Part shown: piece after piece, positions 10,960 through 21,224 of the stretch | How the letters are laid out: each line of letters opens with the position of its first letter | Numbering within the stretch: position 1 is the stretch's first letter | Assembly (NCBI GenBank): GCA_002077045.2 | Contig: KZ111140.1 | Span: 1,391,856-1,455,855 of the forward strand | From: Rachicladosporium sp. CCFEE 5018 | Taxonomy: Eukaryota > Ascomycota > Dothideomycetes > Cladosporiales > Cladosporiaceae | Direction of reading: 5' to 3' | Length of the DNA: 64,000 nucleotides | The notes under the pieces: model-generated | Told to the model about the DNA's origin: nothing | The model's input: only the letters and a program-made list of their open reading frames with translations | The model's database searches: none | Position numbers and translations under genes: made by a program

Positions 10960-11206
10960 CAGGTTCCCTACGACTGCGTGGTCCACAAGCAGACCGCATA
11001 ACTGTCACATCTTGAAGTTTTGCTGGTGATGTGCGGTATGCAGGTCAAAGCTGTTTGACTAACCTGTGGTGGGGTCACACTTAAGGAGAGGGGACATGCC
11101 GAGGTTGCTCGAGTGTGTGATATACAGGAAACAGAATGCGCAACGATATGGAAGTAATATGAACAGAGGATGTAGCAGTCGACGAAGCGCAGAGATGCAG
11201 ACAAGT
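10960..11206. promoter_or_regulatory. Shared promoter of CoA-transferase and acyl-CoA dehydrogenase, copy 1
   Basis: About 250 bp lies between two divergent start codons, so both promoters must overlap here. The same arrangement occurs in copy 2, but the sequence has diverged strongly and only short blocks match (for example GGGGACATGCCGAGGTTG). These conserved blocks are candidates for regulatory sites. The block ATGCCGAGGTTG also contains an in-frame upstream Met for the dehydrogenase in copy 1. Confidence 0.5.
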
Positions 11207-12712
11207 ATGATGTCGCTGAAGTGTTCGATGCGGACCTCAGCTTGCAGGGACCTACCTCGCCTTGCGGCAGCCCACGATCACGGCCACCTTACCACCACAC
11301 GACTTGTTCGTTCTCGAGCCAGCAACGCGAGCAATATACAGTATCGTCAGCAGTCAACCGTCGCACTTCCGAGAACCTCTGTGCGGCCGCTGGTCCAGCG
11401 TCAGCCATGGAGCATTATGCGACCTAGCCAACTGACTCAACTGAACCATCGTCGATCATTCGTGGCCAAAGCCACCGACTACCTCCCGGCCTATGCAGAC
11501 TACACCGACTCACAATTTACAGTCCGCGAAGCAATTGCCAAGATCTGCTCAAACTTCCCAGACTCATACTGGCTAAACATCGATAACACCGCAACATGGC
11601 CGACAGAGTTCCAGCAAGCGATCGCCAGAGCCGGCTGGCTCGGGATCATGATGCCATCGCAGTACGGAGGCTCCGAGCTCGGTCTCGCAGAGGCGACTAT
11701 CATGATGCAGACGATCGCTGAGTCCGGTGGTGGGTACACGGCGAGCAGCTGTGTGCATATGAACATCTTCGGTTTGGCGCCGGTGGTGAAGTATGGCAGT
11801 GAAGAGCAGAAGGCGAGGTTCTTGCCACCATTGATCGAGGGGAGGGAGAGGGCCTGCTTTGCGGTGACTGAGCCCAACACGGGCTTAGATACGCTCAAGT
11901 TGCAATCTCTGGCTACGAGAGATGGCGATGAGTATGTCCTGAAGGGAAGCAAGATCTGGACCTCCACTGCGCAGGTCGCTGAAAAGATCCTGATCTTGGT
12001 CCGTACCACACCACTAGAGGACGTGAAGAAGCCAAGTGAGGGATTGACGCTGTTCTACACCGACCTGGATCGCTCGCAAGTATCAGTAACCGAGATCAAA
12101 AAGATGGGCCGAGCAGCTGTCGACACGAACTCGCTTTACTTCGATGGCTGGCGAATCCCAGCAACGGATCGCATCGGCAATGAAGGCGATGGCTTCAAGA
12201 TGATCATGCACGGTATGAACGCCGAGCGGATATTGATCGCTGGCGAAGCCATAGGTCTCGGCATCGCAGCTATCAGGCATGCTGCTCGATATGCGCGTGA
12301 GCGAGTCGTTTTTGGCAGGCCGATCGGACAGAACCAGGGGATCGCTCATCCTCTAGCGAAGGCGTGGTGCGAGCTTGAAAGCACTCGCTTGATGACCATG
12401 CAGGCGGCGAAGATGTGGGACGAAGGCTTTGCAACCGGCGAGTATGCCAATGCATGCAAGTATCTCGCTGGCGAGCACGCCTTTACCGCCTGCGAGACTG
12501 CAGTCTGCAGCATGGGCGGTATGGGCTACGCGAAGGAGTCAGTACCACCAACCAGTGAGTAGTCTGCTCGATTCAGGATGCTGATCATTCGCAGATACCA
12601 TGTCGAGCGATTCCTGCGTGAAGTGATCATTCCTCGTCTGGCACCTGTGAGCAGGGAGATGATATTGAACTACATCTCCGAGAAGGTACTAGACTTGCCA
12701 AGGTCATACTGA
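11207..12712 (+). CDS. Acyl-CoA dehydrogenase, copy 1, probably mitochondrial
   Basis: FAD-dependent oxidation of an acyl-CoA to the 2-enoyl-CoA. Exons are 11207-12537 and 12595-12712, giving 482 residues. The first 85 or so residues are rich in Arg and Ser and look like a mitochondrial presequence. The catalytic domain begins near SFVAKATDYLPAY. The family signature C-F-A-V-T-E-P-N-T-G-L-D and the FAD-binding stretch K-I-W-T-S-T are clear, as is G-G-M-G-Y-A-K-E-Y-H-V-E-R-F-x-R-E at the C-terminal exon join. The tail ends LGLPRSY-like (LDLPRSY), and the usual Y-E-G-T catalytic-base motif of medium-chain enzymes is not present there. The start at 11207 was chosen because it aligns with the only possible ATG in copy 2. 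The substrate is unknown; pairing with a CoA-transferase suggests an acid activated by CoA transfer. Confidence 0.9.
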
Positions 12713-13218
12713 GATGGTTGATAGCAGCTCGTCCATGGGTCACGAACATGAAGCTAGCAGGGAACGGCGCATTCGAGATTGCTGCTGATTGCAATGATAC
12801 TCCGTTGGCATGTCGGGTGCCTGCTCGTTCCTAGAAACCGAGAGCGTTTCGGGAGCTGGCCTGTCGCAACGCCGTCCTAATGTGCAGATCACTGGCTGTG
12901 AGCGGGAATCGCAGTGTCTGGCAACACTCCAGGCTGTGCAGTGACGTCAACATAGCTCGACATCAAGATTGATTACAGATCTGGTGGAGGAGTGGAAGCA
13001 GAAGTCGAACGGAGCAGATGGAGATCGAGCAGCTGCCAAGCGATTAGCGTGGCGATTTCGCGAGCACAGCTTTAGACGGCGTAGAGGGAACGTAGACTTG
13101 CTTGCGGGCACTGACAGCACTTGACAACCACCCGGTTGGGCCACCTATATAGGAATTGGACGAAGACGTGGCTGCATCTCATCTGCATTCGGCTCGTCGA
13201 GTGGCTATATCGCCGCAC
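12713..13218. other. Convergent intergenic region, no gene seen
   Basis: About 500 bp between the dehydrogenase and the MDR reductase. It aligns only patchily with 33976-34453, in contrast to the conserved genes on either side. No supported frame. Confidence 0.6.
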
Positions 13219-14436
13219 TTATTGCCCACTGCCCGCCCCCGGCGTATCCTCAATCTTGTAAACATACTTGACAGCACTCGCCTTGCCCTCCTTCAGGTTC
13301 TTCAATGCCTGCTCCACGCCCCCAAGTCCACCAGGCACAACCTCCTGCGGCTGCGCCTTAAACCAACCTTCCTCTAATCCTTTACTCAGATACCTGGACC
13401 ACACAAAGCCAAAGTCCTTCAGGTCGCCGTGTACGTCGCCGACTCTCGTTGTAGACTTCTCGACCGTGTCCGCGAAGCCGGGGTAGTCTTTGCCAGGGAG
13501 AACAAAGGTGACCTTGCCCTTAGGGTCGATGACTTTTGTGAAGTTCTCGACAGAACCTTTCTCGGAGACCGCGTCGAAGCCATGTAGTAGAGGAGCGCCG
13601 TTGAGAGCGGATTTGATGGACGAGACGACGTGCTCGTCACCTTTGCGGTAGTCGATCAGGACGTCACCCTTGGACTTATCGAGAAACTGCTCGACGTGAG
13701 ATGCAGCATTGCCAGCAATCGTGATCAGAGGGTGGATGTTTGATTTGATAGCCAGCTGCAAGGCATATGAGCCGACCGAGGACGAGGCACCGTAGATGAC
13801 TAGAGGCGTCTTGCTGCTGTCCTTCGAAGCCGGAAGCCAAGGCTCAGGCAGACCGAGACGAGCGTAGAGACCAACTGCTGCTGTCAAAGCAGCGAGTGGG
13901 ATTGCAGCGCCCTCGGAGAAGCTGATGTTCTTGGGCAGGTGGAAGGTGGTGTGTTTCCAGGAGAGCGCGTACTCGGCGTAGGAGCCGCCTGGTGCCATCA
14001 TCTCGTGGAAAGCCATTACTCTGTCGCCTTTCTTGAACTCGACTACATTCTCGCCGACCTCGTGGACAATGCCGGAGACGTCGTCGCCCTGATCATGGTC
14101 AGTATGTGAGTTGTCGCGGCGGACGTGGCAATGGCATACCTGGTTCGCCACGCCCTTCTCACCCATCCATTCTGGTCGCTTCCTGTTAGTGTGTTAGTCC
14201 CAGAACTATAGGGCTTGACCTCTCCTACCAGGGACTTTCCAGTCTTTCGGGTTCGAGCCGCTGTAGATAACTTTCGTCACGACCTGATCCGCATTGGGCT
14301 TCGGGATGGGCGAGTCCACGATCTTGACCGAGGGTCCAGCTGAGACAATAGCTTCCTTCATGGTCGTGACTGAACGGAGGTGCTGTGAGAAGGAGGCAAT
14401 TCGGGACGTGGTGGTGTGTTTGAGGGATTGAAGCAT
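13219..14436 (-). CDS. MDR-superfamily NAD(P)H-dependent oxidoreductase (quinone/enoyl reductase-like), copy 1
   Basis: A zinc-free medium-chain dehydrogenase/reductase, the group that includes quinone oxidoreductases and trans-enoyl reductases. Exons are 14436-14229, 14171-14140 and 14088-13219, giving 369 residues. The N-terminal catalytic domain shows S-G-S-N-P-K-D-W-K-V-P-E-W and G-D-D-V-S-G-I-V-H-E-V-G. The nucleotide-binding motif is Y-G-A-S-S-S-V-G-S-Y-A-L-Q. The short stretch MLQSLKHTTTSRIASFSQ before Met26 (MKEAIVSAG) looks like a mitochondrial presequence and is kept in frame in copy 2, so translation may start at 14436 or at the inner Met. The splice acceptor of intron 1 was chosen to restore the conserved P-E-W-M join. 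Confidence 0.85.
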
Positions 14437-15488
14437 AGGAGAAGCACACACTATGAGACTTATGAAGACTGCTGAGATCATGGATCTCGGATGTTGGACA
14501 GCCGTCAACGTCGCCAATAGTCTGCCGCGCTGCAATGGCAATACGGTCGGCGATAACTTACATCCTCAGGCTGAATAATGTCATCCATGGAGCGCGTTCG
14601 ATGGCGTCATGTCAACTGCCGAGGTCATGGTGCAATCCTGTGAGCTCTACAGCAACACTTGTTTGCTTCGAAGTTCGCACTGATTCGGCAGCAACTGCGA
14701 GCGTTGTCACGTACAAGGTATGCGCTACACTGCTGGGAATGTTCTAGTCGTACAAGCCTAGGTCTTCCTGCGAGTCCGGCACATAGCACGAAAACCAGTG
14801 TTATGGTGTGGAGGGTCCAAAAGGGTCTCTCGCGACAGAAATTCGAAGGTCGGCGGCGTGATGCAGACGCCCGCTCTCGTGAGAGGGACGAGCACTGGAC
14901 CTCAGAGAGATTTCACGGTTGACATGCGAAGTGCAGGACTATATGGGCCAGCGAAGGGAATCCACCTGTACGTGGTGCTGGCTACGAACCTTCTCTGTCA
15001 AGAGAAGAGCCGAGAGATTCCCACCTGACCTCGCCAAAGACACTTGCGACGCGCGCTCGCCGCACAAGATCAAATCGTAACCGACAAGCAACACCCGCGT
15101 ATGGCTAAAGAATCCCAGCGCGGTCTCGATCAAAAGCACCTCCGACCCGCACCTACCTATACTTGAGCGAGACAAACGATCACGATCACGCCTGCAGTCA
15201 ACCGGCTCACCTTCCTCCCGCCCTCAAAAATCCTTGGTCGATCCGTCACGAGGCAGACGCAGACTGTCCACCTGCTCTGTGGTTGCCGGCAAAGAGCCGG
15301 AAAATTCACTACGCACGGAAGAACGAGAGGATAGAGAAGGGTAGACAGGAGGACAGAGGCTGTTTGAAAACCATGGCACGAACGACGACCGACGGTCATG
15401 CAAAAGGAGTAAGGGGGATAAGACGACGTCGCAGGGCCTTCCCTGATTCGACACTAAGTCAGGGCTATGCTATGTTCCAACCTGGAAA
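14437..15488. other. End of duplication and spacer, no gene seen
   Basis: The first 100-300 bp still resemble 35674-35990, after which similarity is lost. No frame with recognisable protein content was found up to the assembly gap. A frame reading through the N run (15163-15732, plus) is an artefact opposite the permease. Confidence 0.6.
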
Positions 15489-15588
15489 NNNNNNNNNNNN
15501 NNNNNNNNNNNNNNNNNNNNNNNNNNNNNNNNNNNNNNNNNNNNNNNNNNNNNNNNNNNNNNNNNNNNNNNNNNNNNNNNNNNNNNNN
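15489..15588. other. Assembly gap of 100 N
   Basis: Exactly 100 N characters, the conventional placeholder for a gap of unknown size. It cuts the permease gene. Its position less than 1 kb after the end of duplication copy 1 matters when judging whether the duplication is real. Confidence 0.99.
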
Positions 15589-16473
15589 GGCACGAGGAGG
15601 CCGGCGAAGAAGACAAGGCCGATGAAGATGATGAGGATTCGCCAGAAAGTCTGCTTGATAGCCTTGGGCAGATCTCGAGCAGGGTTCCGAGACTCTGCAG
15701 CGGTAAGAGCCAGCATCTCAGTACCACAGTAGTACACAGCAGCGAGCAGAAAGGTCTGCCCAAAGCCGTTGATGCCGTTCGCGAAGGGTCCGGGAGTCTT
15801 CCAGTACCGAAAACCGATGTACTCACCTCCGACACCGCCAGTATTGATCAGAATCGCAACAAGGAAGCCACCGAGCACGCAGAAGAGCTTCCAGGAGGCT
15901 AGCCAGAACTCAATTTCTCCGTAGACGACGACGCCCATCAAGCTCACAGTCTGATAGAACGCCCAGGCTATCAGGATCCAGCCATAAGATGGGACTTTTG
16001 TACTCCAGAGTGCGAAGATAATCGATAAATTATTATAATCATTGGCAAGGTTGCAGACCCAAAGGTACCAGTAGTTCCAGCCCAGCGCGAACGCCAATGC
16101 CGGATCGACGAAACGGCCAGACATCTCAATGAAGGCACCTGGGATGGGTAAGAGGGTGCTCATCTCGCCGAGCGCTTGCATAACGAAGAAGACGTCTATG
16201 CCGATGATGGTGAAGCAGATTAGGGCGCCGAGAGGGCCGGAGGAGGCGACCGCTGTGCCGGTGCCGTACCAGATGGATGCGCTGGGTAGCGTCATTACAA
16301 AGTGATGGCTTCGTGGTCGAGGTTCAGCAGTAGACGTACCCAACAACGCCTCCGAATGCTATCATCTGTAGGTGTCTTCCCTTGAGGCCGCGTTGCAGAC
16401 CCTCGTCCAGAACGTTCACGTTATTCGCTACAGCATGGGGCAATGATGCCGCCAGCGACCTCAGGGTGGGCAT
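15589..16473 (-). CDS. Amino-acid permease (APC superfamily, YAT type), 3' part missing
   Basis: Plasma-membrane amino-acid/proton symporter. Exons are 16473-16340 and 16281 to the gap at 15589. The first exon holds the family entry motif (L-x-R-G-L-K-G-R-H-L-Q-M-I-A-F-G-G). The second encodes about six membrane segments with P-I-P-G-A-F, V-Y-G-E-I-E-F-W-L-A-S-W-K and the T-E-M-L-A-L-T-A-A-E-S-R-N-P region. About 275 residues are seen; the family usually has 500-560, so roughly the C-terminal half is lost in the gap. Beyond the gap no continuation is visible. A more typical acidic N-terminus (MESPTESHDEKLG) starts at 16534 but lies in another frame; dropping one C in the CCCC run near 16435 would join them. 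Either a frameshift or a start at 16473 applies. Confidence 0.75.
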
Positions 16474-16534
16474 CGGGCGCGACTGCATTCGATACGCCCA
16501 ACTTCTCATCGTGAGACTCTGTAGGACTTTCCAT

Positions 16535-19500
16535 TGTCGACGCATGTGGGTACAGCAACAATGGAAATGAGATACTGGACGTTGTAAAGAAGACTTACGA
16601 ATGGAAGGTAGGAATGTACTGCACCTTACGATGGACCAGGCCAAGCCATCGAGAATACTACCTTCGAATGCGACTGCATGATCAGCATGGTGGATATCAG
16701 ATAAGGCGTGATCAACGACTGCGATGCCGATCAGTATGGCACTTCGGACGAGAAGAGCCCGAAGGTGCGACAGAGCCAACAGTATCAGTGTCAGCAGCAA
16801 GAGCGTGCGATAGCTACCCACAGAGTCCAATATGACATGAGCTTTGCATAGTGGAGGAGATAAGCTTGGGCAGCTGCTTGTCGAAGGTAAGCTTGGTGCG
16901 ACATCGCTTGGGAGGTGGGGTGGGGAACCTGACTCGAGCCTCACTCCGAGTGCATCAGGTACAACGTTAAAACAACTATTGAACGTGTAGATCCCACTGG
17001 AGGATGCTGGGAATGCAGCGAGGCCGCAGTACCTCCATTTCCTGTGTTTCAAATCGAAAAGCTCAATGAGGGTGTGTCGAGGACTGCAATGTCGAGAAGA
17101 CGTCACGAGATGCATATCTCTAAGCAGATGCTTCCCATTGAATGGGCAAAGGTGGCATTGCACTCCCGGTGAGCACGGTAACAGCACGGGGCTCCTCAGA
17201 CTCTTCGAAGAGCGGAGATGCGCGCTGTCATCAGACGCACACACTTCTCCTGTCCGTGAGGAGTGATCCACGTTACTAGGTGGCTTGTATACAGATGCAC
17301 TTTGCTATGGCACCATTAGCGATGCGGCTCGGGGTACAGCAGTCGTCGGAGTGGCTGGCTCGAGTAATTACACAGGAGCATCCGGCCACACTACATCAGT
17401 ATGTCGACATCGTGACCCTCTTGCGAGTGCTTCGTCCTGGTACCTTAGGCTACCCACTCAGCTGCCAAGATCTGGTGCACTGATACGTCCATGCCTTGCG
17501 ACGCAAAACAAGGCATCGGAGAATTGACAACGTGCATGAAGTTAATCGGCCGAGCTGCCATCTTCGTAGATGGCCCTACCCGTAGTCGGATGGTAAACGA
17601 CGGTGAGGTGCTGATATAGTTCGCCTACCTCGACCAATGATCGTCGTCCTTGGAGTCTCGACGAACGACCATTGTCTTGTTTGCAAGCTTACAGTGATGC
17701 ATAATTTGGTCGGGCGAATAGGAAGCTCCGACGGATCGCCACGTCTGCCGCTTGTACAAAATCGAAGATGGGTTGGAAGATGCTAAGATCTTACTTTTGG
17801 GGCGGCTGATGCGACGATCAAGCCATTGGGAAGCTGCCTGCCCGACAACCCTGAGTGGTCGACATAGGATATGCAGATGCGGATACTTGACACGTCCAGG
17901 AGCATTGTGAGCAAATCATAGCATCGGGAGTGGGTGCACACGACCAAGCAAAGGCCATTGTCGGCAAAATTACAAAGCACTCGTCGAGGATCAGATCCGT
18001 TTGCCCATGCTCTCATTCAAACGACATCCAGGTTCAGCCACATTTGTATCATGTCCATGCACGGTCGAAACGCACGGCCAAGGCCAATGGTGGCAGTCGC
18101 GACTGCGATCTTCGAAATCGCTTCACTCTTCTGCACCTCGAATAGCAGCCAAGATCACCGTTCTATGAATACACTCATTTCGATGCCTCGGCGATTCCGA
18201 ATGCATGTCGCAATACTCCCCGTGGAGATCTGCAAATCTTCACTCTTCACGTCTAGACAACGTGAGGCGCAGCGGCCGCCGATCAATTGTGGCGACGCTT
18301 TTCCTAACGGCCCGCCGATGTTTCATCTAGCACGTGCGGATCCAACGTCAGTACTCGGCAGTTCGTTACTAGACCGTGCTAGACCCACGTCCATTGGGCG
18401 CCAGCGTCGCTCAGGGTCTGGTTCCCCGGCACGTTCCGATAGATTTGCAAACGTCGTTAGACGATGATATGCTCAAGGAATGCAAGACTCGATCAAATGA
18501 AGCGCTAAAATTACAGAAAGCTGGCACAAATGTAGCGCGCTTGCGCTCGATGTCATGCGAACGACACTGAAGTACCGCGTAAGGCGGCATACTTCGAGGA
18601 GACATCGAGTCAGACTCTCGGGTGGCGGCGCGGGCTTCCAAGCCTGAAGTCCAGTGTAGGGCTCCCGCGACCTCATCCCTGCCTATAACGGATGTCGAGC
18701 ACGGAACGGCCACCAAAGCAGCCATGATCTGTACCTATTGCTGCTACATTCGCACAGTGCTCCGATGCCAGCTGCTATCTGACCAGTCAGCACGTGGCTT
18801 GACTTGAAACGTATCGCGCCACAATGGGCATACCTGCACCTAGTGCAGCGGCATGTTCGTGGAGTTCATCTGTTGTCCAGTAACCATTACGGCTCCCGGC
18901 ACTTTACTTTATGATGCGAAGATACTATTCTTACAATGCTGGAGAGATCTACAATCGACTCAGCCACGATACAGGCACTTTTCGGTCACTGATACTAGGG
19001 TTGCTTGACTTCATCGTTGCGAATTCTTGCAACTACCACTGCACACATGTGGCAAACTCCGTGTGTATGTGCGTGCTAGCGCGGAAAGGTTGGCGAAGCG
19101 AGGAGGCTTCTGTCGATGCGCATTCGCCATGCCGCATCACCGCAGCCCGTTGGCTAGCTTGGGTAGAAACATGCATTCAGGCGCAATTGCTGGTCCGACA
19201 TCTTGTCAAGTCTGCCGGGCCCATATCGGCCAGGGGTGCGTCTACTAGGCAAGTACCTGCATGTGGCCGCGGCGAATGCGTACGCAGCTTGCGTTCAAAC
19301 CTGGAGCTGATCCATGCAGCATTTTGTATCATTTCATGCGGGTTGCGAGGACCTCTTCTCCACCTGACCAATCCTGAGGCAGCATCGCCCTCTCCCAGAG
19401 GATATGACACTTGACGCCCAGGGTGCCTCACACTTGAGAGTGGCGATCTCGCGGATGCGTTCTCTTCCATATCTCTAAATCGAACCACTTCTCCCTCCCC

Positions 19501-19858
19501 GTCTGCTGCGCATCTCGCTAACCGACAGAGACGAACATGCTAATGCAATAAGGTGCCATATCTCAAGCAACTAAGTCGGTCACTCTGTTGTCCTGCATGC
19601 GTGCCGTCTGATGTGCCGGCATCGACACCTCACAGTCCCCTCGAGCACTCATATCATCCCGACTTGGCCCTCGATCACGCTCGTTCGACATTTCAATCTA
19701 ATTCAATCGCTCATGATCTGGACCTGCCTTCGCCTATTCACCGGATGCTATCGGCCATTCTGTACTATCGTTATTCAAACCATCCATCGCTCTCGCGCTA
19801 CAGTGATTTGACTTCAACCTGACTTGTCGCAATCGTGGCAAGCTGCTTGGTATTGCAG
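16535..19858. other. 3.3 kb without a recognisable gene
   Basis: Frames up to 315 codons occur (for example minus 16324-17271, which is exon 1 of the permease read through upstream sequence) but none shows family motifs, and no splice-linked series could be built. GC content looks like the rest of the window, so there is no sign of an AT-rich repeat graveyard. It may contain the promoters of the permease and the poly-Q gene, or a gene I could not recognise. Confidence 0.5.
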
Positions 19859-20257
19859 GCTCCATGCGCGACCGCCACACTGGCCGGCCCATACCAAGGC
19901 TACGTCTTCGACTATGCTGGCCAGAACTTAGAAGAACAGGCCAACGACCAGACTTCGGGGACTGACACGCAATATGGCATGCTGTTGTCGCAAGGCTTCC
20001 AGCAGCCCTCTGGCCAGTGCATCGAGGCGCAGGTCTCGCAATCGTTCCAGCATGCACTTCCAGCAGCAGTCCTGCCTTCGCAGACATCCGCTCCGGAGCC
20101 AACATACGGCATGGAGCCGACGCCAATGCTGCCGTCACAGCAGATCTCTCGTCCGAGCTCACACAACACAAATACGCAGTACAGCAGCCCGCGCCAGAAC
20201 TTACAAGCTCAGCTTGTCTACCAAGCGCAACAACAGCAGATTCAGCAACAACAGATC

Positions 20258-20293
<36 letters not shown>

Positions 20294-21224
20294 ATTCAGC
20301 AACGGCAGCAGCAGCACATGCTCTCGCAGTATCGACCAGACGAGCACATTACTCGGAAGCGAAGTCACGCGGATTTTGCCTATGACTATGCCGCACTGCA
20401 GCAAGAACAGTCTCAGGCCGGACCATCCAATTCTCAAGCGCCGATTGAACTCACGCCTCACGGCCGTCACGCTCAACTACAACAGCAAGGCTATGCTTAT
20501 CAATCGCACGAGCAGTCGCCAGCAACCTCGCAAGTCAGTCAAAGCGGGCTTTCGACACACCATCATCACCGCCTGCCCAATCAACCTCCACCTACTAAAT
20601 CTCAGCGCACCGGACACGGTGACGACAGCGAAGAGGCTGGGCCATCGTCAGTAGTCGGACAACCAGGCATGCCAGAGCCAGCGCCTCGACCGAAAGGGCC
20701 AAAGCTCGAATTCACTCCCGAGGAGGATGCTTTACTGGTGGAGTTGAAGGAGACGAAGCAGCTGACCTGGAAGCAAATTGCCGACTTCTTTCCCGGAAGG
20801 AGCTCCGGCACACTGCAAGTACGGTACTGCACGAAGCTGAAGGCGAAGAGTATGGTCTGGACCGACGAAATGGTAAGTGGCTGACTTCTATTGTGTGCAC
20901 TTGACCTGTCCACCTCCTCACTGCACCCCTTTGCCATCCATCTGAAGTCAGTACATTTACTGACTTGCTTATGGTGATCCTGCTTTCGCGTCATCGCGCC
21001 CAACCGCGGCCAAAAGCTGACTCAAGCGACACCTACAGATCGATCGGCTTCGCAGAGCGACAGCCGAGTACGAAGCTGATCGCTGGCGGATCATCGCGGG
21101 CAAAGTCGGAAACGGCTTCTCAGCCTCTGCTTGCCGTGAGAAGATTGTTGAGCTGGGCGACGAACCTAGCGCGGACACAATCGCTGGCGAAGCCGCAGAA
21201 GACGATGATGATGATGCAGGGTGA
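19859..21224 (+). CDS. Poly-Q protein with two Myb/SANT repeats (probable DNA-binding regulator)
   Basis: A nuclear transcription-factor-like protein (inference from domains). The last two exons are 19859-20872 and 21039-21224. The first in-frame ATG is 19979, which would give 359 residues. The frame is open back to an acceptor-like TATTGCAG at 19851-19858, so a short upstream exon is likely. A Gln-rich half includes a long CAG/CAA tract. Myb repeat 1 (near residues 242-290, L-E-F-T-P-E-E-D-A-L-L to L-Q-V-R-Y) precedes repeat 2 (near 293-345, V-W-T-D-E-M to A-C-R-E-K-I), which is split by the intron at GTAAGT 20873. The tail is acidic (poly-D). The stop lies 42 bp before duplication copy 2. 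Confidence 0.8.
20228..20317 (+). repeat. CAG/CAA trinucleotide tract coding polyglutamine
   Basis: A 90-bp run of mixed CAG and CAA codons, interrupted by ATT/ATC (Ile) codons, encodes about 25 Gln within the Myb-like protein. Such tracts often vary in length between strains. Confidence 0.9.

Larger units (their letters stand above)
1..14650. repeat. Segmental duplication, copy 1 (direct repeat)
   Basis: This block matches 21266 to about 35920 in the same orientation with the same six genes. Position 1 aligns with 21266, and the offset drifts between about 21235 and 21273 through small indels. The left edge is simply the window edge, so the true left boundary is unknown. On the right, similarity fades between about 14570 and 14750. 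Divergence is a few percent over the first 9.6 kb. Beyond that it is mosaic, with conserved coding cores and strongly diverged intergenic DNA. A tandem segmental duplication is the plain reading; a scaffolding artefact joining haplotypes cannot be excluded because an assembly gap follows at 15489. Confidence 0.95.

Noticed and set aside
14251..14280. tRNA B-box-like string GGTTCGAGCC
   Set aside because: It lies inside the coding exon of the MDR gene (Gly-Ser-Asn-Pro region) and no cloverleaf surrounds it.
15163..15732. Plus-strand frame reading through the N gap
   Set aside because: Unknown bases keep it artificially open and it runs opposite the permease membrane segments.
20228..20317. 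CRISPR-like or satellite array
   Set aside because: It is a CAG/CAA codon run within a coding frame, with no spacers.
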